Assembly: GCA_902785295.1 (NCBI GenBank)
Contig: CACZYK010000018.1
Span: 1-43,997, forward strand
Reading direction: 5' to 3'
DNA: 43,997 nt
Source: an uncultured Clostridium sp.
GTDB lineage: Bacteria; Bacillota; Clostridia; Clostridiales; Clostridiaceae
The notes under the pieces: generated by a model
The model's input: only the letters and a program-made list of their open reading frames with translations
Told to the model about the DNA's origin: nothing
Databases searched by the model: none
Translations under genes and position numbers: made by a program
Shown: one piece after another, positions 13,920 to 22,781 of the stretch
Position numbering within the stretch: the stretch's first letter is position 1
How the letters are laid out: every line of letters starts with the position of its first letter

Positions 13920-14936
13920 TTAAAATACTTTCATACTCCTATATTCACTAATTAAATTTCTTAAAAATTCTACTGTGCTTATTGGCACCTTTCCAATAGA
14001 TGTTTCCCCTGCAAGAAGAAATCCATTTACTCCATTTTTCAAATGATTAAAAATACTCTCAACCTCAGATAACTTAGCCTCCATTCCATCTCTCATACTA
14101 TTTAAAATATGAGTTGCTATAATGATATCCTTTCCCTTTGACGCTTTAATTATCATATCTTGATAAATTGGTACATAAGTTATTGAACTTTCTGGTATAA
14201 GGTCACCTCTTCCTATTATTATGCCATCAGCCTCTTCTAATATTTCTTTAATATTTTCTATTCCTTTTGGGGTTTCAATTTTTGCCCATATGATAGATTT
14301 AAAATTTTTACTATCTAAATATCTTTTTATATTACATATATCATCTCTTTTCTCTACAAAAGAAACACTTATTATATCAATTTTATTTTCTACTGCCCAC
14401 TGTAAATCTATTTTATCTTTTGTAGATAACTCTAAGCTCTCTCTTTTAAATCCTTTTATATTACACCCTTTTTCAGCTCTTACCATTCCACCTTTAATAG
14501 CTTCTGTTAATACTCCTGAAGAACCTATGCTCAATATTTTAAATTTCATTGTATTATCTTTCATAGTTATTTCTTCAATAGTATTTTTTATTAAAATCTC
14601 ATTACATAGATTTAAAGGAATGATTTTCTTACTACTAAAGGCTTCATTTTGTCCTTCTTTTTTATAAATATCCTCTCCACAAAATAACACCTTTTCTTTA
14701 TCATAAATTTTTAAAACATTTTTAAGCTTATATGATACCCTTATTTTTCTTCCTGATAAATCTTGAAGTATATGTATATTTTTGTCAGCCTCTTTCGCTA
14801 TCTTTATTATTTTTGAAAACTCCTCATAGCTACCATGGGAAAAATTTAGTCTAAGAACATTAGCTCCAGCTTTCACTATTTCTTTTATAACTCTTTTTTC
14901 TTTAGTGCTTGGTCCTACAGTTGCTATTATATACAT
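13920..14936 (-). CDS. pyruvate kinase-like protein lacking the C-terminal domain
   Basis: A 338-aa protein; pyruvate kinases are normally 470-590 aa. It keeps TVGPSTKEK, LRLNFSHG, DLSGRKIR, a reduced B domain, AKIETPKGIENI, GRGDL and GETSIGKVP. It therefore has the active-site barrel but lacks the C domain that binds allosteric sugars. Some catalytic segments differ from the norm (IATHILNSM instead of the usual TATQMLESM). It may be a divergent kinase or a PEP/pyruvate-binding relative. ATG 14936 follows AGGAG by 5 bases; an upstream in-frame ATG lacks such a site. The 32-aa ORF follows directly. A main glycolytic pyruvate kinase is probably encoded elsewhere (inference). Confidence 0.75.
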   Translation of the reverse strand: MYIIATVGPSTKEKRVIKEIVKAGANVLRLNFSHGSYEEFSKIIKIAKEADKNIHILQDLSGRKIRVSYKLKNVLKIYDKEKVLFCGEDIYKKEGQNEAFSSKKIIPLNLCNEILIKNTIEEITMKDNTMKFKILSIGSSGVLTEAIKGGMVRAEKGCNIKGFKRESLELSTKDKIDLQWAVENKIDIISVSFVEKRDDICNIKRYLDSKNFKSIIWAKIETPKGIENIKEILEEADGIIIGRGDLIPESSITYVPIYQDMIIKASKGKDIIIATHILNSMRDGMEAKLSEVESIFNHLKNGVNGFLLAGETSIGKVPISTVEFLRNLISEYRSMKVF

Positions 14937-15059
14937 AAAATCTCCTCTTATTTTCTTCATATTTAGTTTATTAATAAAGTTTTTCAAATATACTTTTTGT
15001 TATAAATAATATTTATATTTAATAAACTTTTATTGTACTTCAAAGTTAGGGGTGACTTT

Positions 15060-15545
15060 ATGAAAAGTAAGAAATTAATTATATTTATGATACTTTCACT
15101 ATTTCTTATTGGATGTGATATTAACAATCCTAAATACATAAATCTTAAAAAAAAAGAAAGTATAAACTACTACTCTAATGAAATCTACTTTAAAATTTTA
15201 AATAATGAAGACTATACCTTAACAATGTTTGATACAGATGTTTCAAAAAACACACTTATAGATAAGGAGGAACAAGTCATAATTGAAAATTTTCTAAGTT
15301 CTTTAACCACCTCTAATTATTTAAAAAAGAGTGATGATATTTCTAATAAAGAAGCCTTTCATCTTGTAATTGAATTTAAAGATAGTAAGTATATATTTAA
15401 TGTTTATGATGAAAATTTAGTTACTGTTTACCCTTGGGATGGTGTATTTCCTGAAGATATTATAACTTCTGAAAATGTACCTTTAAGATATAACCTATAT
15501 GATTTTTGCAATCACATAAAAAACAGAGCTAAACTTTCTGGCTAA
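15060..15545 (+). CDS. putative small lipoprotein
   Basis: A 161-aa protein on the plus strand. The signal sequence MKSKKLIIFMILSLFLIGC ends in a lipobox (FLIGC, Cys19), so it should be lipid-anchored on the outer face of the membrane. The mature part has mixed charged and aromatic residues (YTLTMFDTD, FHLVIEFKDSKYIFNVYDENLVTVYPWDG), consistent with a small alpha/beta domain. AGGGGTG lies 5 bases before ATG 15060. It resembles Clostridium lipoproteins of unknown function (possibly DUF4883; not certain). It is transcribed divergently from the pyruvate-kinase-like gene and convergently with the folate operon, with a shared terminator. Confidence 0.75.
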   Translation: MKSKKLIIFMILSLFLIGCDINNPKYINLKKKESINYYSNEIYFKILNNEDYTLTMFDTDVSKNTLIDKEEQVIIENFLSSLTTSNYLKKSDDISNKEAFHLVIEFKDSKYIFNVYDENLVTVYPWDGVFPEDIITSENVPLRYNLYDFCNHIKNRAKLSG

Positions 15546-15549
15546 TTAA

Positions 15550-15614
15550 AAAGAGCAGAATAAATATATTTTCTTTCTGTCCTATTAGACAAAATAATAT
15601 ATTTACTCTGCTTT
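15550..15614. terminator. bidirectional terminator between lipoprotein and folate operon
   Basis: Arms AGCAGAATAAATATATT and its near-complement ending ACTCTGCT flank a short loop, with A and T tracts on the outside. It serves the converging lipoprotein gene and the end of the folate operon. Confidence 0.75.
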
Positions 15615-15631
15615 AACTAAATCAAAAATTT

Positions 15632-16456
15632 TTAATTTGAATTTTCTTCAACCTTTTGTAAAAGTCTAAATACTCTTTTATTCAGTAATGGATGTACTTT
15701 ATTTGGACATAACTCATTTAGAGGTTTTAATACAAAATATCTTTCTTCCATTCTTGGATGAGGTAAAATAAGCTCTTCATCTTCTGATATTAAATTATCA
15801 TAGAAAACTATATCTATATCAATTATTCTTGGTCCCCATCTTAGCTCTCTTACTCTCTTCATTTCATTTTCAATATTTAATAGCTTTTTTAATAAGTCTT
15901 TTGGAGATAATAGTGTTTTTATTTTTAATGCTCCATTTAAAAATTCATCTTGTTCTAAATAGCCCCAAGGTTCTGTAACTATAAATGAAGATATTTTTTC
16001 TATCTTTGTATTTTCTAACTTTCCTATAAATTCTATTGCCTCATTAAGATTTTTCTCTTTATCTCCCATATTGCTTCCTATTGAAAGATATGCTTCATGC
16101 CATCCTCTTTCAATTTCAACTGCTGCATAATCTAAATGTCTTCCTATTGGTGCCCATGGCTTTTTTAATGTAACTTTTACACTTTCAACTATTGGATAAT
16201 TAACTAAAGTATATTCTGCTACCTTTTCTGCAGCAGTTTCAATTAAGTCATAAGAAACCTTTGTAAATTCTTTTTCTATACCATGACAAAGCTCTCCATA
16301 ATGAACACTTTTAGTTAAATCTCCAGTTTTTCCAGCCTCTTCTAAACTTAAAGTTAATTCTAAATCTAAAATAAACTTTTGTCCTAAGGTCTTTTCCTCT
16401 TGAAACACGCCATGATTTGCAAATATTTCAACATTTTTTAAATATATCTTATCCAT
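15632..16456 (-). CDS. folBK: bifunctional dihydroneopterin aldolase / HPPK (FolB-FolK fusion)
   Basis: A 274-aa fusion. Residues 1-118 are dihydroneopterin aldolase (NHGVFQEEKTLGQKF, SVHYGELCHGIEK, KVTLKKPWAPI). Residues 121-274 are 6-hydroxymethyl-dihydropterin pyrophosphokinase (LSIGSNMGDKEKNL, RVRELRWGPRIIDIDIVFYD, LPHPRMEERYFVLKPL). Together they turn 7,8-dihydroneopterin into the pyrophosphate substrate of FolP. The gene starts 12 bases after folP and is the last gene of the pab-fol operon, ending at a terminator. The fusion joins two consecutive steps. Confidence 0.95.
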   Translation of the reverse strand: MDKIYLKNVEIFANHGVFQEEKTLGQKFILDLELTLSLEEAGKTGDLTKSVHYGELCHGIEKEFTKVSYDLIETAAEKVAEYTLVNYPIVESVKVTLKKPWAPIGRHLDYAAVEIERGWHEAYLSIGSNMGDKEKNLNEAIEFIGKLENTKIEKISSFIVTEPWGYLEQDEFLNGALKIKTLLSPKDLLKKLLNIENEMKRVRELRWGPRIIDIDIVFYDNLISEDEELILPHPRMEERYFVLKPLNELCPNKVHPLLNKRVFRLLQKVEENSN

Positions 16457-16468
16457 AAAACCCCTCTT

Positions 16469-17278
16469 CTATTTAGCTGATAATATCTTATCTGTCATTA
16501 CTGCCGCTCTTTTATTCTCTAACACATCATGAACTCTTATAAATTCACAACCCTTCATTATTCCAATTACTGTTGTTGCTACTGTTCCCTCAACTCTTTG
16601 GTCTACTGGTAAATTTAATGTATTTCCTATCATTGATTTTCTTGATGTACCTAAAAGTATTGGAAGCTCTAATTCTTTTATCTCCTCAAGATTATTCATA
16701 ACAATTAAGTTTTCTTCATAAGTTTTAGCAAATCCTATACCTGGGTCTAATATGATATTTTCTCTCTTTACTCCTGCTTCTAATGCTAAATCTATACTTT
16801 CTATAAGGTCACTTATAACATCCTTCATTAAGTCTTTATATGGTATGTTTTCTCTATTATGCATTAATATACAAGGAACTTGATATTTTGCAGCAACTTT
16901 TGCCATATCTTTATCCTTTTTAAAGCCCCATACATCATTAATTAAATTGGCACCAGCTTTTATTGCTTCCTCTGCTGTTTTTGCTTTATATGTATCTATT
17001 GATATTGGAATATCAAACTTTTCTCTTATTGCCTTTATTATTGGTAAAACCCTCTTTATTTCTTCATCTGCTTCAACTGCTTGAAAGTTAGGTCTTGTAG
17101 ATTCTCCTCCTATATCGATTATATCTGCACCATCTTTTATCATTTGTTCTGCTCTTTTTACTGCTGTTTCTAGTTCATTAAATTTTCCTCCATCTGAAAA
17201 AGAATCTGGAGTAACATTTAAAATTCCCATAATATAAGTTCTTTCACCTAAAACAAATTCTTTATTACCAATTTTCAT
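16469..17278 (-). CDS. folP: dihydropteroate synthase
   Basis: A 269-aa TIM-barrel enzyme joining p-aminobenzoate to hydroxymethyl-dihydropterin pyrophosphate, the sulfonamide target. All family motifs are present: GILNVTPDSFSDGG, IDIGGESTRP, NLINDVWGF, MHNR, ILDPGIGFAKT, LLGTSRKS and IRVHDV. Length is normal. It lies between the HD-domain gene and folBK in the folate operon, with short gaps. Confidence 0.97.
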   Translation of the reverse strand: MKIGNKEFVLGERTYIMGILNVTPDSFSDGGKFNELETAVKRAEQMIKDGADIIDIGGESTRPNFQAVEADEEIKRVLPIIKAIREKFDIPISIDTYKAKTAEEAIKAGANLINDVWGFKKDKDMAKVAAKYQVPCILMHNRENIPYKDLMKDVISDLIESIDLALEAGVKRENIILDPGIGFAKTYEENLIVMNNLEEIKELELPILLGTSRKSMIGNTLNLPVDQRVEGTVATTVIGIMKGCEFIRVHDVLENKRAAVMTDKILSAK

Positions 17279-17299
17279 CTTATAAAGCCCTCTTTCTTA

Positions 17300-17773
17300 T
17301 TAAAATTTTATAGAATAATTTTTTTTACTTTCATCCCAATAACACTCTTCTTTTGCCTTACAGTTAAAACAGTTTCTTGAAAGCTTATCACTTTTATATA
17401 TTAAAATTGAAAGTTCATCATCTGAATCACTTCTATGATTATTAATAGCATTTAATATATTCTTTTTCTCTTCATCTGAAAAATTAGTTTCTTCTAATAA
17501 TTCCTTTGAAAGAATTACACTTCCTTCATGGTGTGGAATGCCTTTTTCATATTCTAAAACCCTTCCAATATCATGAAGAAGAGCTATAGCATATATAACT
17601 TCTTTAGAATATTTCATATCATTTTCTAATACTTGTATATATGATATTCTTGCTACATCTAAAAAGTGTTCTAATGTATGTCTGCAAAAAATCCTTTCTT
17701 TTTCAAACTCTTCAAGCTTTCTTAAATATTCTTTATATTTAGGATTATTTATGATGATATCTAGATTATTCAT
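17300..17773 (-). CDS. HD-domain phosphohydrolase in the folate operon
   Basis: A 157-aa protein with metal-binding HD superfamily residues: RHTLEHFLDVAR (H32, H36), LLHDIGR (H67-D68), HHEG (H81-H82), NHRS (H113) and KSDK (D129). It ends with a cysteine cluster (C135, C138, C144) that may bind a further metal. HD enzymes hydrolyse phosphomono- or diesters. Its place between pabC and folP, in an operon without folE or a neopterin triphosphate pyrophosphatase, suggests a pterin phosphate step. That substrate assignment is inference only. ATG 17773 follows AGGGGG. Confidence 0.8.
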   Translation of the reverse strand: MNNLDIIINNPKYKEYLRKLEEFEKERIFCRHTLEHFLDVARISYIQVLENDMKYSKEVIYAIALLHDIGRVLEYEKGIPHHEGSVILSKELLEETNFSDEEKKNILNAINNHRSDSDDELSILIYKSDKLSRNCFNCKAKEECYWDESKKNYSIKF

Positions 17774-17783
17774 CTTTAGCCCC

Positions 17784-18524
17784 CTACTTTTGTATTGCCT
17801 CTTGGTATGCTAATTGAATATTTTTTATTATTTTATTATTTTTATATTCTATATTTTCAAATTTCTTAACCTTCATTATTCCCATTAAACTATTTGTAAT
17901 GAATACTTCATCTGCATTTTTTAAATCATCTAATGTTAGTTCTGTTTCTATTATAGGGAAGTTTTTAACTACCCACATTCTTATTATTCCATTTAGCAAA
18001 CCACAACTTACTTTTGGAGTATATATCTTATTATTTTTTACAATGAATATATTAGCACAACTTGTTTCTGATAAATATCCATTTTCATTTAAAAATAAAA
18101 CATCCTTAAAGCCATCTTCCTTTGCTTTATTTTTTTCAATTATATTTTCTATATAATTTGTTGATTTTATGTAACAAAGCATTGAAGTGCTATTTCTTCT
18201 TACCTTTGATAATTTTAAGCTACTTCCTTCAATATAATCTTCTTCTATATATGGTATTTTTCTTTCTGTTATTATAATGTTTTGAGGAGTAACTAAAATT
18301 TTTACAGCCTTATTTTTTATAAAATTAAGTGAAATATAGTCAAGAAGCATTTCTTCTTCTAATTCTTCTAAGCCAAGCTCCTTCATTCCGTTTTTTAATC
18401 TTCCTATATGCTCTTTTAAAAATATTGGTTTTTCAAGAAAAAGTATTGTTTCAAAAACTCCTTTTCCAAAAAAAATTCCTTCATCTAAAATAGCTTCTCC
18501 TTGTTTATATATAATTCTTCTCAT
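17784..18524 (-). CDS. pabC: aminodeoxychorismate lyase (class IV aminotransferase fold)
   Basis: A 246-aa PLP enzyme of fold type IV (DEGIFFGKGVFETIL, lysine in IKSTNYIEN, then ENGYLSETSCANIFIV and GLLNGIIR). In this context, directly after pabA and pabB, it should release pyruvate from 4-amino-4-deoxychorismate to give p-aminobenzoate. Its ATG directly follows the pabB stop, with GAAGGTG upstream. By sequence alone, branched-chain or D-amino-acid aminotransferases are alternatives, but the operon makes PabC much more likely. Confidence 0.92.
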   Translation of the reverse strand: MRRIIYKQGEAILDEGIFFGKGVFETILFLEKPIFLKEHIGRLKNGMKELGLEELEEEMLLDYISLNFIKNKAVKILVTPQNIIITERKIPYIEEDYIEGSSLKLSKVRRNSTSMLCYIKSTNYIENIIEKNKAKEDGFKDVLFLNENGYLSETSCANIFIVKNNKIYTPKVSCGLLNGIIRMWVVKNFPIIETELTLDDLKNADEVFITNSLMGIMKVKKFENIEYKNNKIIKNIQLAYQEAIQK

Positions 18525-19874
18525 TTATAACACCTTCATTAATGCCTTTCCTTTATCTATTGTCTCAAACCACTCGTCTTCTTCTTTAGAATCCCAAGTT
18601 ATTCCTCCTCCTACCCCAAAGTAGGCTTTATCATCTTTTTTAATTATTGTTCTTATGACTATATTAAAATCACAATTTCCCCTTAAATCAAAATAACCTA
18701 TAGAACCTGTATATAAGTTTCTTCTTAATCCTTCAAGCTCTTCAATTATTTCCATAGCTCTTATTTTAGGTGCACCTGTTATAGACCCTCCTGGGAAACA
18801 TTCTCTTATACATTTTACAGCAGACACTCCATCTTCTAATTCTCCCTCTATTGTTGAAACAAGATGAAATACTGTTGCATATTCTTCTATTTTAAAAAGT
18901 TCTGTAACCTTAACTGAATTTGGTTTACATACCTTACTTAAATCATTTCTTTCTAAATCTACAATCATTAAAAGCTCAGCTTTATCTTTTTCTGAGTTTT
19001 CAAGTGCTTTCCTATTTTTCATATCCTCTAATGGATTTTTTCCTCTTGGTCTTGTTCCTTTTATAGGTCTAGTGTGTACAATTCCATCTTTTACATATAA
19101 AAATCTTTCAGGTGATGAACTTATAACTTGAAAATCTTTGAAATTCATATATACTGAAAAGGGAGCTTTATTTATACTCCTAAGCTTTTCATAAATAGAA
19201 AATGAATTTTCTTTATTATAGCACCATACCTGCCTTGTCATATTTGCTATATAAACATCACCACTTCTTATATATTCCCTAAGCTTTAAAATTTCCTTTT
19301 CATAATCTTCTTTTTCAAAGTTTGAAATAAATTTATTATTGCTTTCTAGTACTTTAGGCTCTGAAATCTCTTTATAATCTTTTAGCTTTTCTTCAATATC
19401 TTCTATTTCCTCTCCCATTCCTAAAGATGAAATAAATGTTTTCTTATTTTGAAGGTCAAATATTATAAGATTATTATAAAAATTAAATATAGCATCTGGA
19501 ATTTCTAATTCTTTTTTTGCTGTACTTGGAAGAACTTCTATTGTTCTACCTATATCATAAGAAAAATATCCTATAGCTCCTGCTATAAATGGAATACTAC
19601 TATCATAATTAATTTTATATTTATTCACAAGCTTCTCTAATGCTATAAAAGGGTCTTTTTCTTGTATTTCTTCTCCATTTATATATCCTTTTCCATTTTT
19701 ATATGTAAAATTACAAAATGGATTTATTCCTATAAAAGAAAACTTTGATAAATTTTTATCTTCTTTGGAACTGTCTAAAAAAACACTATTTAGTTCATCT
19801 TTAAATATATTATATACATAAAATGGATTAAGATTCTTTTTTAGTTCCTTTATTTTAAAGTTTATTTCTCTCAA
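18525..19874 (-). CDS. pabB: aminodeoxychorismate synthase component I
   Basis: A 449-aa chorismate-binding enzyme with TRPIKGTRPRG, LMIVDLERNDLSKVC, GGSITGAPKIRAMEIIEELE and a C-terminal VGGGITWDS. It makes aminodeoxychorismate with ammonia supplied by PabA. The TTG start at 19874 lies inside the end of pabA, so the two reading frames overlap by 20 bases and are translationally coupled. The PIKGTRP motif, with lysine where anthranilate synthases have Ala/Ile, supports PabB over TrpE. Confidence 0.93.
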   Translation of the reverse strand: MREINFKIKELKKNLNPFYVYNIFKDELNSVFLDSSKEDKNLSKFSFIGINPFCNFTYKNGKGYINGEEIQEKDPFIALEKLVNKYKINYDSSIPFIAGAIGYFSYDIGRTIEVLPSTAKKELEIPDAIFNFYNNLIIFDLQNKKTFISSLGMGEEIEDIEEKLKDYKEISEPKVLESNNKFISNFEKEDYEKEILKLREYIRSGDVYIANMTRQVWCYNKENSFSIYEKLRSINKAPFSVYMNFKDFQVISSSPERFLYVKDGIVHTRPIKGTRPRGKNPLEDMKNRKALENSEKDKAELLMIVDLERNDLSKVCKPNSVKVTELFKIEEYATVFHLVSTIEGELEDGVSAVKCIRECFPGGSITGAPKIRAMEIIEELEGLRRNLYTGSIGYFDLRGNCDFNIVIRTIIKKDDKAYFGVGGGITWDSKEEDEWFETIDKGKALMKVL

Positions 19875-20445
19875 AATTTTTACACTCCATAATAAAATTA
19901 TTTAAAAGTTTATGTCCTTCCTCTGTAAGCTCTGCTTCTGGATGAAACTGCACTCCATATATAGGATAAAATTTATGTTGTATTCCCATTATCACTTTAT
20001 CTTTTGTTTCTGCTGTTATTTCTATTTCATTTGGTAGATTTTCTCTATCTATAATGAGTGAATGATATCTTGTAACTTTTAGTGGATTTTTTAAATCTTT
20101 AAATATTCCTTTATTGTTATGATAAACTTCACTTATTTTACCATGTACAGGATACTCTCCCTTTTTTATTTTTCCTCCAAAGGAATATCCTATACATTGA
20201 TGTCCCAAACATATTCCTAGTATAGGTAATTTTCCCTTAAATTCATTTATTATGTCTAAACATATACCAGACTTTGTAGGCTCCTTAGGTCCTGGAGATA
20301 TTATTATACCTTGAATATCTTTTTGTTTTATGTTTTCTAAGGTTATTTTATCATTTCTATAAACTAATATTTCCTCATCTAACTCCCTAATATACCTTAC
20401 TAAGTTATAAACAAATGAATCATAATTATCTATCATTAGTAACAT
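19855..20445 (-). CDS. pabA: aminodeoxychorismate synthase glutamine amidotransferase
   Basis: A 196-aa class I glutamine amidotransferase: DNYDSFVYNLVRY, ISPGPKEP, GICLGHQCIGYSFGG with the nucleophile Cys, and GVQFHPEA with the His-Glu of the triad. It delivers ammonia to PabB. It is the first gene of the folate operon, behind AAGGAG. It could also serve tryptophan synthesis, but pabB follows directly. Confidence 0.94.
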   Translation of the reverse strand: MLLMIDNYDSFVYNLVRYIRELDEEILVYRNDKITLENIKQKDIQGIIISPGPKEPTKSGICLDIINEFKGKLPILGICLGHQCIGYSFGGKIKKGEYPVHGKISEVYHNNKGIFKDLKNPLKVTRYHSLIIDRENLPNEIEITAETKDKVIMGIQHKFYPIYGVQFHPEAELTEEGHKLLNNFIMECKNFERNKL

Positions 20446-20638
20446 AAATTTTTCTCCTTAAACTTATTAACTTTTTCTACTATTTAAAATTTATATCATT
20501 TACTATAAAATAAAAATTAGAATAAATATATTATTAGCTATCTAGTTATTTAAAACTTAGCAAATGATATAATTTTTTGATAATATAAAATAACAAATTA
20601 AATTATAACATATTTATAAATTGAAAGGAGATATTATA

Positions 20639-21472
20639 ATGACAAAAGTTGATTTTCATGTTCATAGCACCTGTTCTGATGGTCTTCTTACTCCAGAAAA
20701 TGTAGTAAAAAGAGCTTATGAAAAATCTGTAAAATACTTAGCTTTAACAGACCATGATACTGTTTCAGGATTAGATATAGCTAAAGCAAAGGCTAAATCC
20801 TTAGGTATAAATTTTATTCCTGGAATTGAGCTTTCTACTAACTATAATAAAGAAAGCATTCATATTTTAGGGTTTTTTAAAGATGAAAGCTATAAAGATA
20901 AAAAACTTATTAATTATCTTGATGAACTTAAAGAAAGACGTAATATAAGAGCTATAAAGATGATTGAAAAGCTTAAAGAAGAATTTAATATTATAATTGA
21001 TAAAGATAAGATTTTTAAAAAAGCAAATGGAAATGTTATTGCTAGACCTCATATTGCATATGAAATTATAGAAAGTGGATATAATTATACAAAAGATGAA
21101 ATATTTAAAAAACTTATTGGAAAAGACTGTCCTGCATATGTTCCTACAACCAAAATTTCACCTGAAGAAGGAATAAATATCTTAAGAAAGCATAATGCTT
21201 TAGTGTTTTTAGCTCATCCTATTTTAATAAAAAAATCTCCTATTACAGATTTTCTTGCCTTTGGCTTTGATGGAATTGAAGCAGTTTATTTTCAAAATTC
21301 AAAGGATGATGAAAAAAGATTTATTAATTTTGCTTTAGAAAATAATCTTCTTATAAGTGCAGGCTCTGATTGTCATGGTGATTTTAATGGAGATACTAGA
21401 CATGGAGATATTGGCTGTATGGATTTAGAAGAAAAATATTTAAAGGCTTTTTGCAATGAATATTATTCTTAA
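20639..21472 (+). CDS. PHP-domain phosphoesterase (TrpH/RNase AM-like)
   Basis: A 277-aa protein on the plus strand with the PHP metal-site pattern: VDFHVHSTCSDG, LTDHDTVSG, GIELST, RPHIAYEI, LAHPIL and GSDCHGD. Relatives hydrolyse 3',5'-nucleoside bisphosphates or short RNA 5' ends. The ATG at 20639 follows AGGAG by 8 bases. It is divergent from pabA and converges with hprK at a shared hairpin. Substrate not decided by sequence. Confidence 0.87.
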   Translation: MTKVDFHVHSTCSDGLLTPENVVKRAYEKSVKYLALTDHDTVSGLDIAKAKAKSLGINFIPGIELSTNYNKESIHILGFFKDESYKDKKLINYLDELKERRNIRAIKMIEKLKEEFNIIIDKDKIFKKANGNVIARPHIAYEIIESGYNYTKDEIFKKLIGKDCPAYVPTTKISPEEGINILRKHNALVFLAHPILIKKSPITDFLAFGFDGIEAVYFQNSKDDEKRFINFALENNLLISAGSDCHGDFNGDTRHGDIGCMDLEEKYLKAFCNEYYS

Positions 21473-21497
21473 TATATTACATAAATTTCTAAAATTA

Positions 21498-21526
21498 AAG
21501 TGATACAAAATTATTTTGTATCACTT
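21498..21526. terminator. bidirectional terminator shared by the PHP gene and hprK
   Basis: A perfect 13-bp stem (AAGTGATACAAAA and its complement) with a three-base loop. The loop is the TAA stop codon of hprK, so the hairpin covers the last codons of that gene. Confidence 0.85.
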
Positions 21527-22431
21527 ACTGCATTCATTCTAGCTGTAATAGTATCTACTGCTGTTACATCAGACATTTTAGAATGTCTATAGTTAACTGC
21601 TGCTGCTTCAATAATAACTGCTATATTTCTTCCTGGTCTTACTGGAAGGGTAAGTTTTTTGACTTTCACTCCTAATATTTCCATATATTCATCATCAATT
21701 CCTAATCTATCATAATCAGAATCGTCCTTCCAACGTTCAAAATGCATTGCTAAAGTTATTCTTTTTTTAGATTGAACAGAACTTAAACCATATAATGCAG
21801 TTACATCAATTATTCCAATTCCTCTTACTTCAAGCATTCCAAATGTAATTTCAGGTGAAGACCCTAAAAGTTCTCCATCAACTTCTTTAATATCTACTGC
21901 ATCATCAGTAACTAATCTATGACCTCTTTTTATAAGCTCTAAAGCAACTTCGCTTTTGCCAATTCCACTTTCTCCTGTTATTAAAATTCCTACTCCATAA
22001 ACATCCATTAAAACTCCATGTATTCTTGTTTCTGGTGCCAAATTATCAGCCATATACATAGTGTAATTTGTTACAAGCTTTGTAGTTGCAAGATTACTTC
22101 TTAAAACCCATATTTTCTTGTTTTTAGCCGCTTCTATAAGTTCTTTATGAGGTTCTAAATCTCTTGATATTACAACACAACCTAAATTCTCATAGGAAAA
22201 AAATTTTTTTAATCTCTTTTTTCTCACTTCTGCTTTCATATCTTCTAAAAAGCTCCACTCTGCTTTTCCTATTACTTGAAGTCTTTCTGGATTAAAGTAA
22301 TTATAAAAACCTGCAAGCTGAAGCCCTGGTCTATTAACATCGTTTACTGTTATTAATTTATCTTCCTCCCCTTCAAGTAATACTTCTAACTTAAAATCTT
22401 CTATAAACTTTTTTATTGTTACTGATGCCAC
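21511..22431 (-). CDS. hprK: HPr kinase/phosphorylase
   Basis: A 306-aa protein. The N-terminal domain is followed by the kinase domain with RIHGVLMD (His138), Walker A GESGIGKS (153-160), VTDDAVDIKE, and the HprK signature LEVRGIGIIDV. The C-terminus contains RPGRNIAVIIEAAA. It phosphorylates and dephosphorylates Ser46 of HPr, controlling carbon catabolite repression in Firmicutes. It follows the DUF896 gene with no gap (start 22431, upstream stop ending 22432), so the two are coupled. Confidence 0.96.
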   Translation of the reverse strand: MASVTIKKFIEDFKLEVLLEGEEDKLITVNDVNRPGLQLAGFYNYFNPERLQVIGKAEWSFLEDMKAEVRKKRLKKFFSYENLGCVVISRDLEPHKELIEAAKNKKIWVLRSNLATTKLVTNYTMYMADNLAPETRIHGVLMDVYGVGILITGESGIGKSEVALELIKRGHRLVTDDAVDIKEVDGELLGSSPEITFGMLEVRGIGIIDVTALYGLSSVQSKKRITLAMHFERWKDDSDYDRLGIDDEYMEILGVKVKKLTLPVRPGRNIAVIIEAAAVNYRHSKMSDVTAVDTITARMNAVSDTK

Positions 22432-22644
22432 TTATTTTTCATCCCCTTTTTTCCTTGGTTCTATACAATCTAATTGTGCTTTAAAGTTACGTTTTACATT
22501 GTCTAAATATCTTCTTCTAAAAAGCTGTTGTAACTCCTTTTCTTCTTCTGTTAAACCTTCTTCTTGGCTTTTTTTATAAAGAGAATTAATATTTTCAATA
22601 ACCTCTTCTATTTTCATTGAATTTATTTTTTCTTTTAAATCCAT
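22432..22644 (-). CDS. DUF896 family small protein
   Basis: A 70-aa helical protein, KIEEVIENINSLYKKSQ then GLTEEEKELQQLFRRRYLDNVKRNFKAQLDCIEP, matching the DUF896/YnzC type. Function is not established. AGGAG lies upstream of ATG 22644. It is the first gene of a two-gene operon with hprK. Confidence 0.85.
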   Translation of the reverse strand: MDLKEKINSMKIEEVIENINSLYKKSQEEGLTEEEKELQQLFRRRYLDNVKRNFKAQLDCIEPRKKGDEK

Positions 22645-22746
22645 CTAAAACTACTCCTTATATATCTATTTAAATTTATTTTACATATATTTTCTTATAT
22701 TATCAATATTTCTTTCGACATTTTATAGCAATAATTTTCTAATAAC

Positions 22747-22781
22747 AAAAAAATACCCCAACTTAAAGCTTGAGGTATTGA
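22747..22781 (-). terminator. terminator of 6S RNA
   Basis: On the minus strand AATACCTCAA and its complement form a 10-bp stem, followed by seven Ts. Confidence 0.85.
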
